Assembly (NCBI RefSeq): GCF_000347035.1
Contig: NZ_ANIJ01000006.1
Location: 124,001-188,000, forward strand
From: Leptospira sp. B5-022
Lineage (GTDB): Bacteria; Spirochaetota; Leptospiria; Leptospirales; Leptospiraceae
Length of the DNA: 64,000 nt
Reading direction: 5' to 3'
Every line of letters starts with the position of its first letter. Position 1 is the first letter of the stretch. A program made the position numbers and the translations under genes. The notes below the pieces were generated by a model, which saw only the letters and a program-made list of their open reading frames with translations, ran no database searches and was not told the DNA's origin. Below are positions 53,233 through 61,843 of this stretch, piece after piece.

Positions 53233-54423
53233 GTGTCCGAATTGCTAATATTATTTCCATTACTTCTAATTCTGTTAGGATTCGGATTTGCAGAATATAT
53301 TCTTCATATTTATAGAAGGAATAAGATCCCGATCCGAATTCATGTGAATGGTACTCGAGGAAAAAGTTCCGTCACTAGACTGATTGCATCCGGCTTGAAA
53401 AAGGGTGGATATCGGGTGCTTGCCAAAACAACAGGAACTGTTCCGAGACTTATATTACCGGACGGTTCCGAAAAAAATATTATCCGATACGGAGCCCCCA
53501 ACATTTTAGAACAGAAGTTTGCGATCAAAGAAGCTGAAAAACAAGGTGTGGATGCGATCGTTTTAGAATGTATGGCCCTTGTTCCATTCAACCAGAAAGT
53601 TTCGGAAGAAAAATTAATAAGGGCCACGCATGCAGTCATTACAAACATAAGAGAAGATCATTTGGAAATTATGGGTCCTGAAAAGAAGGACGTAGCCTTG
53701 GCTCTAAGCGGATCCATTCCGGAATCGAAGGTCTTATTTACTTCCGAAAAAGAATTTTTTCCTTTTTTCCAAGAAATAACAAAAAGGAAAAAGACTGAAA
53801 TCATTCCCACTCATCCCGGAAAATATTCACATCTAAACTATATGCAAGGTTTTGCATATTATGAACATCCTGAAAATGTGATCCTTGCGCTGGAAGTCTG
53901 CGAGTTTTTAGGGGTAAAACCTGAGATTGCAATCCAAGGAATGTGGTCTCACTCTCCCGATTTAGGCGCTAGTTTTTTTGCAGAATACGATCTGGGAGAA
54001 AAAAAGATCGCATTTGCAAACGGTTTTGCGGCAAACGATCCCAGATCTGCTGCTAGTATTTGGGAGAATGCCATCTTACGCTTCCCGGCATATTCATATA
54101 AAGTGGCTCTTGTCAATTGTAGAAAGGATAGACCGGAAAGATCCGAACAAATGGCAAAAGAAATCCTATCTTGGAAGAAAAATTCTCCCGACCTAATTTT
54201 GATTGCCGGAGAAGAAACAGAAGTATTCCAAAAGACCTGTTTGAAATTAAGTTCAGGAAATCCTAAAATGGAAAATCTGAAATCTATGAATGCGGGTGAA
54301 GTATTGGGATTTTTCAAAATATTTTTACCTTCTAATTCGATGATAGTCGGATTGGGGAACATAGGCGGTCTAGGCTTAGAACTTCTGGAACATTTAAAAC
54401 AAACAGGAATGATGAAAGGATGA
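53233..54423 (+). CDS. pgsB: Poly-gamma-glutamate synthase PgsB/CapB (Mur ligase family)
   Basis: This 396-residue protein has one N-terminal membrane segment (about 3-22, then a basic patch HIYRRNKIPIRIHV), and the P-loop GTRGKSSVTRLIASG, KTTGTVPRLILPDGSE and DAIVLECMALVP of the PgsB/CapB family, as in Bacillus. It ligates glutamate residues with ATP to form poly-gamma-glutamate. Start is GTG 53233; ribosome site is weak. pgsC follows after one base. Leptospira genomes are known to carry pgs-like genes. Confidence 0.93.
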   Translation: MSELLILFPLLLILLGFGFAEYILHIYRRNKIPIRIHVNGTRGKSSVTRLIASGLKKGGYRVLAKTTGTVPRLILPDGSEKNIIRYGAPNILEQKFAIKEAEKQGVDAIVLECMALVPFNQKVSEEKLIRATHAVITNIREDHLEIMGPEKKDVALALSGSIPESKVLFTSEKEFFPFFQEITKRKKTEIIPTHPGKYSHLNYMQGFAYYEHPENVILALEVCEFLGVKPEIAIQGMWSHSPDLGASFFAEYDLGEKKIAFANGFAANDPRSAASIWENAILRFPAYSYKVALVNCRKDRPERSEQMAKEILSWKKNSPDLILIAGEETEVFQKTCLKLSSGNPKMENLKSMNAGEVLGFFKIFLPSNSMIVGLGNIGGLGLELLEHLKQTGMMKG

Positions 54424-54424
54424 T

Positions 54425-54889
54425 ATGGACTTATTAAGTATTTCCATAGGTATAGGACTAGGCATCAGTCTATTCTTTTCCGAATTTTTCGGGATCGCCG
54501 GTGGGTTGGTCGTTCCCGGCTACTTTGCTTTACAGCTCCAGAATCCGGTCAATATTCTTCTTACATTATCGGTAAGTTTGGGAGTTTTTGGCCTAGGGAA
54601 ATTCATTTCAAAATTTGTAATATTGTACGGAAAAAGAAGGACGGCAATCTTACTTTTACTTGGATTCGTTTTAGATGCGGTCGGCAACGAATGGATATTT
54701 CCTCGGATCTTTACGGAGGTTGTCCAGTTAGAATCGGAAGTAAGGGCGGTTGGCCATATTATTCCCGGTCTGATCGCCGTTTGGATGGATAGGCAAGGTT
54801 GGTTGGAAACTTTGGCGTCTTTACTCACGGCATCCGTGATCGTTCGTTTGATATTGATCCTATTTCTTGGAAAGGAGTTATTACCTTGA
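54425..54889 (+). CDS. pgsC: Poly-gamma-glutamate synthesis protein PgsC/CapC
   Basis: This 154-residue protein has about five membrane helices and the family signature near the start (SISIGIGLGISLFFSEFFGI, then GLVVPGYFAL). PgsC is a membrane partner of PgsB in polymer synthesis. Its length is close to the usual 150. It starts one base after the pgsB stop, so they are translationally coupled, and its stop overlaps the pgsW start. Confidence 0.92.
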   Translation: MDLLSISIGIGLGISLFFSEFFGIAGGLVVPGYFALQLQNPVNILLTLSVSLGVFGLGKFISKFVILYGKRRTAILLLLGFVLDAVGNEWIFPRIFTEVVQLESEVRAVGHIIPGLIAVWMDRQGWLETLASLLTASVIVRLILILFLGKELLP

Positions 54890-55998
54890 AGGGAATGTAT
54901 TGGAATTCTTCTAATAAGTCCGTTCTATATTATTTGCTCTTAGTCGTATTTTCACTTTTTGGAATATTCTTAGTGGAATATTTTCTTTCCGAGAAAATTC
55001 AGCCCCACTATTCGGAAAAAATCGAAGCGGCAAAACTGACTGCTAAAGCGTTTCAAGAAATCAGGGAATACAAAGTATCGATAAACAAAAAGATAGATCC
55101 GGTTTCCGACCCATCCGATTCGGGATTGATCGGTGAATTTTTTACAGTTGTTACGAGCAATTTGGGATCGCTTAGGGCCAAACAAACTTCCATCAATCCC
55201 AACTTTGGAGCCTTAGTTTTGGAGTATCTCATCCAAGCCGGGGTCCAAAAGGGCGATACTGTCGCCGTTTCTCTGTCCGGATCTTTTCCCGCTTTGAATA
55301 TAGCGGTATATTCCGCTGCGAAAGTTTTGGATCTGAAACTTGTGATCATCTCCAGTTTAACTTCTTCCCAATGGGGCGCGAATGATCCTGATCTTTTATG
55401 GCCGGATATGGAGAAGAGACTCTATACCCGAGGAATTTTTCCCTACATCTCTTTGGCTTATAGTTGGGGAGGGATTGAGGACCAGGCGTTCGGGATCCCG
55501 AAAGAAGGGTCGAAGCTACTACAAAATTCCGCTTCCAAACATTCTCTCCCCATGCTCCAATCTAGGAATTACTCGGAAAGTCTGGAAGAACGGATGAATC
55601 TGTATTCCGCAGGGAGCCCCATTTCAGAATATAAAGCTTATATCAATGTAGGTGGGGGAACAGTTTCCGTGGGAACTAAAAAAAACGAGGGAGAATTTTC
55701 AGCCGGATTGAATTTGAAACATCCCATCTCTCGACAGGGAAAAGATTCCGTCATGAGGCGTTTTGCGAATGCGGGGATACCGGTCATTCATTTGGTCCGA
55801 GTGGAAGAACTTGCGACCCAAAACGGATTTACGATCCAACCGAAAAAAATGCCGGAGCCCGGAGAGGGGAAAATATTTAAAAGATACGAATATGATCCTC
55901 GATTAGCCGCTGCGGTTTTAGTCGGAATATTCGTTTTACTTTATATATTTTTTAAAAGAGATCATTTTATAGAAGAAGATCGGGACGAATCTCTTTAA
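54886..55998 (+). CDS. pgsW: Poly-gamma-glutamate system protein (PgsW-type)
   Basis: From TTG 54886, overlapping the pgsC stop as TTGA and preceded by AAAGGAG, the product is 370 residues; ATG 54895 is the next option. One N-terminal helix (about 11-28, VLYYLLLVVFSLFGIFLVEY) and one C-terminal helix (about 343-358) enclose a periplasmic domain with GDTVAVSLSGSFPALNIAVY and SSLTSSQWGANDPDLLWPDM. It matches the poly-gamma-glutamate system protein known from spirochaetes and others lacking a PgsA-like export protein. Role: polymer handling, not firmly known. Confidence 0.85.
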   Translation: MKGMYWNSSNKSVLYYLLLVVFSLFGIFLVEYFLSEKIQPHYSEKIEAAKLTAKAFQEIREYKVSINKKIDPVSDPSDSGLIGEFFTVVTSNLGSLRAKQTSINPNFGALVLEYLIQAGVQKGDTVAVSLSGSFPALNIAVYSAAKVLDLKLVIISSLTSSQWGANDPDLLWPDMEKRLYTRGIFPYISLAYSWGGIEDQAFGIPKEGSKLLQNSASKHSLPMLQSRNYSESLEERMNLYSAGSPISEYKAYINVGGGTVSVGTKKNEGEFSAGLNLKHPISRQGKDSVMRRFANAGIPVIHLVRVEELATQNGFTIQPKKMPEPGEGKIFKRYEYDPRLAAAVLVGIFVLLYIFFKRDHFIEEDRDESL

Positions 55999-56972
55999 AA
56001 TTGCAGAAATTTTAGTATTTCTCGGTCTCTTTCCGTATCTTCCAAAAGTACGGATTCATAATGGTTTTTGTCTTTTAATTCGTAAATTTTCAGATTTTGG
56101 ATCTTTTCTTTCATCCTCTCTATTGCGGAAGATGGTAATAGTTCGTCTCCCGGTTTGAAATTCGGTTTTAGGGCTCGGATCACAAGCACGGGACAATGTA
56201 ATGAGGAGTAGGGCATGACCTTATTATCTTGGACGGTTTTGAAAAATTCTTTTGGATTTTTCAAAAGTCTGGCAAAAATACCCGTCGGCTTCATGGCACC
56301 CCCCATGTTCTTTAGCTCGCTATCGATCACAAAGGGAGGAATAGAACAAAGCACAGGTCCGTACAAAGTATCTCCTGGCATCAAGGAAGAAGAAAGTATT
56401 CCGACCGGTTCCAGTTCATACATTAAGAAATTTTGAATATTCTTATTCCAGGCGGAAAGTAATGGGGACTTTTTAGCCTCTTGTAGATAAATTTCCTTAC
56501 TAGGGATCCTTCTGCCTAAACGGGCTAAGGAACCTTGTATCATAAGAAGATTGGAAATTTTACGTTTGATGGAAAGTTCTCCGCCTCCGTCTATCAAAAC
56601 CGCTTTTTCCAAAAAATCGGAGTATTTTTCCGCAAATCTGAGAGTGATCCAGGCGCCTAAAGAATGGGAGAGAATGGAAATTTTAGAATATCCTAATATT
56701 GATGAAAGATCTTTTAGGTCCTGAGCATGTACTCTTGCGGAATATTCCTCTTTGGGCTTGTCCGAATTTCCTCTTCCGCGTAGATCATATACGATTACGG
56801 TGATCCCTTTTTTAGAAAGCCCTTCCGCGATCGGTTCGAAGTTTTTTAAATTTCCGGTCAGACCATGAACGCAGAAGAGCGGGACTTTTGATTTGCCGGG
56901 AAAGACCCGATAGGCGATTCGGATTCCGGAAGGTAGAGTCGCTATTTTGGAATCCGAACCGAATTGTAACAT
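55995..56972 (-). CDS. Alpha/beta hydrolase
   Basis: This 325-residue protein has no clear signal sequence. The alpha/beta-hydrolase motifs are HGLTGNLKNFEP (oxyanion), YDLRGRGNSDKP, the nucleophile Ser in LSHSLGAWI, and a late His in LKDKNHYESVLL. It fits the epoxide hydrolase/esterase superfamily; substrate unknown. It converges on pgsW with a four-base overlap, and follows a small hypothetical gene and DUF445 gene on its own strand with short gaps. Confidence 0.88.
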   Translation of the reverse strand: MLQFGSDSKIATLPSGIRIAYRVFPGKSKVPLFCVHGLTGNLKNFEPIAEGLSKKGITVIVYDLRGRGNSDKPKEEYSARVHAQDLKDLSSILGYSKISILSHSLGAWITLRFAEKYSDFLEKAVLIDGGGELSIKRKISNLLMIQGSLARLGRRIPSKEIYLQEAKKSPLLSAWNKNIQNFLMYELEPVGILSSSLMPGDTLYGPVLCSIPPFVIDSELKNMGGAMKPTGIFARLLKNPKEFFKTVQDNKVMPYSSLHCPVLVIRALKPNFKPGDELLPSSAIERMKEKIQNLKIYELKDKNHYESVLLEDTERDREILKFLQF

Positions 56973-56982
56973 TCTGTAATAT

Positions 56983-57282
56983 TTAAGAGACTTCCGCTCC
57001 GAGTCGGATCAGAATATTCTCCAAATTTTTTTCCATTTCTTGCCGGAATGCTATATGTAGTAAAGCAATCTTTTCCCTTTTTTTGACGGCTGAAAATCCT
57101 TCCGCTTCCCTCTGCAATTTGAACCAGATCCTGGATTCACCTAATCCCGAAAATTTAATACAAAAATCGTCTTCTTTCAGATCGAATTTAGTGATCGCAC
57201 CTAATTCTCCTCCGGAGATTGCTTTTGTCAATTTCCGGAGGAAAGATTCTGGATCGGAACCTTCTACCTTAATCAGCTCCAT
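56983..57282 (-). CDS. Small hypothetical protein (99 aa)
   Basis: A 99-residue soluble protein that starts one base after the upstream DUF445 stop (TAATATG) and ends 10 bases before the hydrolase start. Its sequence is mixed alpha/beta with several charged residues (MELIKVEGSDPESFLRKL; FRQEMEKNLENILIRLGAE). No family is recognised. Tight spacing in a three-gene operon supports that it is real. Confidence 0.75.
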   Translation of the reverse strand: MELIKVEGSDPESFLRKLTKAISGGELGAITKFDLKEDDFCIKFSGLGESRIWFKLQREAEGFSAVKKREKIALLHIAFRQEMEKNLENILIRLGAEVS

Positions 57283-57283
57283 A

Positions 57284-58519
57284 TTATACCGCGATCATGT
57301 AGATCCCTTGCACAAGACCTACGATCGCTCCTAAAACGGAACCGATCAGGATAAGAACGTACTCGTCTTCTTGGAAAGCGGATCTTAAGATAGGTTCGAA
57401 TTCTTCCGGTGGGAGATCTTTCATACGTTTGAACATATTATTCTCTATGCTCATCGCTCTTCCCATATACGTTTCGAGTTTCGTAGAACTTCCTGCTAAG
57501 GAATCGCTTACTTTGCGGATGACTTCTTTTTTGGTATTTTCGAAATCGGAATCTTCTCCCTTATTCTCCGCATCCAGTTGTCCGGATAAGTTCAGCCTGG
57601 CAGCGGCGGATTCCGTTTCCGCTTGGATAGTCTCTACCAAAGTCCTTGCGGCTCTTTTGTATAAGATCTCTTCTAATACGTTTCTTGCTGTGAGAACTTG
57701 GGTTGCGAATACGTTCGAATATTTTTTGGAAACTTCTTCCTGTCTTGCGATGAATAAACCTCTATATTTGATCGGTCCCAATCTTTTTTCGTAAAGAGGA
57801 CGGAATATCATCGTGAGCGCCACCCAGTTGGTGATATATCCTACGATCACTCCTTGGATGGGAAGCGTCCACCAGATAGGAAGATAATTCCAAAGCACTG
57901 CCTGGGCGATACCGAGTGCACCGCCGAGGGCCCAACCGCAATGTTCTATAAATTTGAATTCTTTAGAACCTACTTCCTCGAAGATGTTTACGATCCTTTC
58001 TACATTCGGTCCTGTAAGTTTACGCAAAACCAGGGATCTGAAATTGAAAACGGAGGATACGTTCTCCTTTACCTGGGTCATGATATTTTTCACCGTATGA
58101 GCGCATTTTTCTTGGACAGCTCTTACGATCTCTTCCCCATGCCCGTTCTCTAAATGTTTTCTTAAGACGGGATTGATATGATGAACGATTTCATGGGTTG
58201 CCGAAGGGATCAGATCATTTAATACAGGTTGGAATTCGGTCTCTAATTGATCCGGATCTACTTTGGAGAAAAAATCCTCTACCTTGATCAGCCTTTCGGT
58301 CATGATATTCACCGATTTTAGGGCCAATTTCTGGGCCTTTTTCGGAACGATCCCTTGCCATCCTAAATAAGGTGGAATCCCTACAAATTCCAACGGGTAG
58401 AAGGTCATTTTTAAGGCTACCACGTTGGTAAACCAACCTACGAATCCGTAGGTAAGGGGCATCATGAAGACCCCGATCAATTCTTTGGTTATAGTGATAT
58501 TGAGGAAGGGCAAATCCAT
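57284..58519 (-). CDS. DUF445 family membrane protein
   Basis: The best start is ATG 58519 (AGGA nine bases upstream), giving 411 residues; the frame is open to 58588. It has an N-terminal helical hairpin (about 9-45: LIGVFMMPLTYGFVGWFTNV), the DUF445 motif ALKMTFYPLEFVGIPP, a helical central domain, a second motif WVALTMIFRPLYEKRL and a C-terminal helix (VLILIGSVLGAIVGLVQGIY). DUF445 proteins are membrane proteins of unknown role. It is the first of a three-gene run with the small hypothetical gene and the hydrolase. Confidence 0.88.
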   Translation of the reverse strand: MDLPFLNITITKELIGVFMMPLTYGFVGWFTNVVALKMTFYPLEFVGIPPYLGWQGIVPKKAQKLALKSVNIMTERLIKVEDFFSKVDPDQLETEFQPVLNDLIPSATHEIVHHINPVLRKHLENGHGEEIVRAVQEKCAHTVKNIMTQVKENVSSVFNFRSLVLRKLTGPNVERIVNIFEEVGSKEFKFIEHCGWALGGALGIAQAVLWNYLPIWWTLPIQGVIVGYITNWVALTMIFRPLYEKRLGPIKYRGLFIARQEEVSKKYSNVFATQVLTARNVLEEILYKRAARTLVETIQAETESAAARLNLSGQLDAENKGEDSDFENTKKEVIRKVSDSLAGSSTKLETYMGRAMSIENNMFKRMKDLPPEEFEPILRSAFQEDEYVLILIGSVLGAIVGLVQGIYMIAV

Positions 58520-58694
58520 ATTTTCAATTCCTGTAGCGTGCGCTATACTATTCGGTTCTATTGCAAAGTCCTTTTCGACCCAATGCACTGCAAGTTATTT
58601 TTCCCAACTTTCTGGGAACTTTCCCGAAGGTTTTGAAAAAAGATTTTTCAGAGTCGAATAACTCTTGGAAATAGTGCTCTCCAGTTTTTAAATT

Positions 58695-60359
58695 ATGAAA
58701 TCCTCCTTCTTCCCTTATTGGTGTATTCTAATGGATCCGTCCGGTTTGATCCTTGAGACAAATCTTCCTCTGGAATCCTGGAGACAAAATCCACTCTCCT
58801 ATTTTTTGAACGGAACGGACAAGATCCAAGGGGAAAACGGAAGCGCTGTACTTTTTTGGCAACCGGGAAAAAGTCCCGTGTCATTTCCGGGAAACAAAGG
58901 TCTTCTTGCGAGTTGGTCTCTCACTCATGGGATGTTTTGGGTCAAAATGGAACCGCTGGAGGAAGATTCCGCTTCTCTAATGGAAAATTCCTTTTGGAAA
59001 GAATTTTTATCCAGCGACAGGCCCTTCCGACAGATTTTTGAGACAAACCAAGCAATTAAATGGATACTCGATCCTGACTCGGGCGATATTTTGTACGCGA
59101 ATCAGGCTGCGAGCCAATTTTACGGTTACAGCCAAGAAGAACTTCTGCAGATGAAGGTCACCGATATCAATACTCTCACGAAAGAACAAATTTTCGAAGA
59201 GATGAGAATGGCTGCGATTGAAGCCAGACAATATTTCCGTTTCAGACATAGATTAAAGAACGGAGAAGTCCGCGATATGGAGGTTTACAGCGGGCCGTTG
59301 CAGTTCGGTGGAAAAAGGGTATTATTCTCCATTTTATACGATGTGACTGAAAGAGTAAGAGCGGTCTCTTTATTGGAAGAAAATGAACGAAGGTATCGCT
59401 CTTTGGTGGAGAACGCGTCCGATTCGATCATTATTACAAATTTTGAAACTAAAATTTTAGAAGTGAACAGGAGAATGTGCGAACTTTTAGAATATACCAA
59501 AGAAGAACTCCAAACATTTACATTAGAGAATATTCTCGATGAAGAAAGTTTTAGGCAGTCTTTGCATAGAATTCCTGCATTAGAGATCGGCAAACCTGTG
59601 ATCCTAAGCAGAAAATTTAAAAGTAAATCCGGTAGAATTATAGAAGCGGACGTGAATGCCGTGCGAATAGACGAGTCCCGATATATGGGAGTTGCCAGAG
59701 ACGTGACGGAAAGAAATTGTATGACGAGGACTTTGGAGAGATCCTTAAGGGAAAAAGAATCCATGCTCCAAGAGATCCACCATCGGGTTAAAAATAATCT
59801 GCAAGTGATCTCTAGTCTTCTTGGACTTCAATATGAGAATACGGAAGATCCTAACCTAAAACGAATCTTAAAAGAGTGTGAGAATCGGGTAAAGTCGATG
59901 GGATTTGTTCATGCGGAATTATATAGGTCGGAAAATTTCGCGGCAGTAGACTTAGAAAATTATTTTACCACGGTTTCTTCTAATCTGATCCGAGCGTATG
60001 GCGGACTTCCGCGAATACAACTGCATCTGGACCTCAGTTCTCTGGAGGTGAGTATTGAAAGAGCGATCCCTCTCGGACTGATCCTAAACGAACTTCTTAC
60101 CAACTCCTTAAAATACGCATTTCCGAAAGATCGTTCCGGAAAAATACAAGTGCGGATCTTTAAAGAAGAATTGAATATCGTCTTCTCATATTCGGACGAT
60201 GGGGTCGGATTTAGAAAAGAAAATCATATCGGTTCTGGGACTATCGGCATTCAGCTCATTGAGATCTTGTCCAGGCAGCTGAAAGGAAGTTCCGAATTTA
60301 CTTCGGAAAATGGAGTTGTTTTTCGTCTTAGAATTCCGGACTGGAATCCAGGAAAGTAG
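58695..60359 (+). CDS. PAS-PAS HisKA_2 sensor histidine kinase
   Basis: This 554-residue soluble protein has an N-terminal region (about 1-105), two PAS domains (about 110-225 and 232-345), a HisKA_2 helix with the phospho-His in LQEIHHRVKNNLQVISSLLG, and an HATPase domain with LGLILNELLTNSLKYAFP and SYSDDGVGFRKENH. HisKA_2 kinases often work through single-domain or unusual regulators. The ribosome site is poor; ATG 58731 is an alternative start. It lies 50 bases upstream of a cyclic-nucleotide-binding gene. Confidence 0.92.
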   Translation: MKSSFFPYWCILMDPSGLILETNLPLESWRQNPLSYFLNGTDKIQGENGSAVLFWQPGKSPVSFPGNKGLLASWSLTHGMFWVKMEPLEEDSASLMENSFWKEFLSSDRPFRQIFETNQAIKWILDPDSGDILYANQAASQFYGYSQEELLQMKVTDINTLTKEQIFEEMRMAAIEARQYFRFRHRLKNGEVRDMEVYSGPLQFGGKRVLFSILYDVTERVRAVSLLEENERRYRSLVENASDSIIITNFETKILEVNRRMCELLEYTKEELQTFTLENILDEESFRQSLHRIPALEIGKPVILSRKFKSKSGRIIEADVNAVRIDESRYMGVARDVTERNCMTRTLERSLREKESMLQEIHHRVKNNLQVISSLLGLQYENTEDPNLKRILKECENRVKSMGFVHAELYRSENFAAVDLENYFTTVSSNLIRAYGGLPRIQLHLDLSSLEVSIERAIPLGLILNELLTNSLKYAFPKDRSGKIQVRIFKEELNIVFSYSDDGVGFRKENHIGSGTIGIQLIEILSRQLKGSSEFTSENGVVFRLRIPDWNPGK

Positions 60360-60408
60360 CTTGATGGTTTTTTTCTAGGCTTAATACTCGGTCTTTGGTA
60401 AGGAACAC

Positions 60409-60882
60409 ATGCAACACACTACAGAAGAAATCCTACACCAGATTTATTTATTTTCCAGCTTCTCAATGGACGAGCTGGCTAAAATAGCCGAGAAGACCAA
60501 ATACAAGGTGCTTGAACAAGGAGAAGCGGTTTACCAAGAAGGGAACGAAGCCAAGGCGTTCTATGTGGTAATGTACGGAACTCTGAAAATTTTGACTTCC
60601 ACCGAAAAAGGGGACGATGTGAGCGTAACTACGATCGCTACCGGTGACCATTTCGGAGAATTCCCGTTTCTGGATCAGGGAAAACGAGCCGGAACGGTAG
60701 AAGCGATGGAACGTTGCGAACTCTTGGAAATCCCGTTCGATCATCTACAGCATATTTTGGATTCCGATAAGGAACTTGCTCTGAAATTTTATAAAGGGAT
60801 CACCACCTATTTGGTGAAAAGAATGAGACTACTTACTCATGACTTGGCCTATGCTAGGGAATTAAAGAAACGTTATTCGTAA
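60409..60882 (+). CDS. Cyclic nucleotide-binding domain protein without DNA-binding domain
   Basis: This 157-residue protein is a single CRP-like cNMP-binding domain: QGEAVYQEGNEAKAFYVVMYG, then the phosphate-binding GDHFGEFPFLDQGKRAGTVEAME and the C-helix. No helix-turn-helix follows, so it is not a transcription factor; it probably acts as a soluble cyclic-nucleotide or regulatory module for another protein. Ribosome site TAAGGAA precedes ATG 60409. It sits between two HisKA_2 kinases, an unusual arrangement. Confidence 0.9.
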   Translation: MQHTTEEILHQIYLFSSFSMDELAKIAEKTKYKVLEQGEAVYQEGNEAKAFYVVMYGTLKILTSTEKGDDVSVTTIATGDHFGEFPFLDQGKRAGTVEAMERCELLEIPFDHLQHILDSDKELALKFYKGITTYLVKRMRLLTHDLAYARELKKRYS

Positions 60883-60889
60883 TTTGACT

Positions 60890-61801
60890 ATGCATAGGAA
60901 ATTTTCCCCAATCTACTTATTGTTTATTTTTTTCGGGCTGACCTATTGTTCCGAGACTCTGGTTAAAACCGGTATCGGTTATGAAAGATGGAAAGCAGGA
61001 CTCGAAAAAAAACAAACCAAGATAGAACCTTGGAACTGGGTATATTTAGAAGGGGGGCAAGGTAGCGAAAAGATCCTGATGGTCCACGGATTCGGCGGAG
61101 ATAAGGATAATTGGACTAGATTTTCCAAGTGGATCACTCCTCAATACACAGTGGTGGCTGTGGATCTCCCCGGTTTTGGTGAAAACGATAGAATCGCAGG
61201 TCAGGATTATAATATCGTCGAGCAAGTAAAACGCTTGGACGAGTTTGTCGTTAAACTTGGCTGGGAAAAATTCCATATTGTAGGAAATTCTATGGGGGGA
61301 GCGATCTCGGGAGTGTATGCTGCGACGTATCCGCAAAAAATCTTGTCTCTCGGATTATTTGCACCCTCCGGAATTAATAGTCCTGAAAAAAGTGAATTGT
61401 CTAAAAACTTGGAAAAGGGAAAGAATAATTTAGTTGCGACTAACGCGGAAGAATTTAATGAATTGATGAAATTCATTTTTGTAACACCGCCTCCGGTTCC
61501 TTCTTTTTTGGCATCCTATTTTGCGGAACGAGCCGTCAAAAATTCCGAGTTTAATAAATATATATTTAAACAGATCCGATCTACCGGTTTTCCCTTGCAG
61601 GAAAATATGAATAAGATCCGGACAAAAACTCTTATCTTATGGGGAGATACGGACAGGGTGCTGAGCGTTTCCGGCGCCGGGGTGTTAGAAAAGGGGATTG
61701 CGGGATCTAAAAAGGTGATCTTGAAGGATATGGGTCACGTTCCCATGTTAGAAAGACCCGAAGAAGTTGCGAATACTTACAAAGAATTTTTAGTGAAGTA
61801 A
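60890..61801 (+). CDS. Alpha/beta hydrolase lipoprotein
   Basis: From ATG 60890 the product is 303 residues with a lipoprotein signal (LLFIFFGLTYC). The hydrolase domain has MVHGFGGDKDNWTR, VDLPGFGENDR, the nucleophile Ser in VGNSMGGAISG and the late His in LKDMGHVPMLERPEE. It acts outside the cytoplasm, probably on an ester or lipid; substrate unknown. No clear ribosome site is present, so the TTG at 60884 is also possible. It starts seven bases after the CNB gene. Confidence 0.88.
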   Translation: MHRKFSPIYLLFIFFGLTYCSETLVKTGIGYERWKAGLEKKQTKIEPWNWVYLEGGQGSEKILMVHGFGGDKDNWTRFSKWITPQYTVVAVDLPGFGENDRIAGQDYNIVEQVKRLDEFVVKLGWEKFHIVGNSMGGAISGVYAATYPQKILSLGLFAPSGINSPEKSELSKNLEKGKNNLVATNAEEFNELMKFIFVTPPPVPSFLASYFAERAVKNSEFNKYIFKQIRSTGFPLQENMNKIRTKTLILWGDTDRVLSVSGAGVLEKGIAGSKKVILKDMGHVPMLERPEEVANTYKEFLVK

Positions 61802-61843
61802 GCTCTCGAAAACCACGGTTTTTAGGAGTTATTCGGAGTTGCG

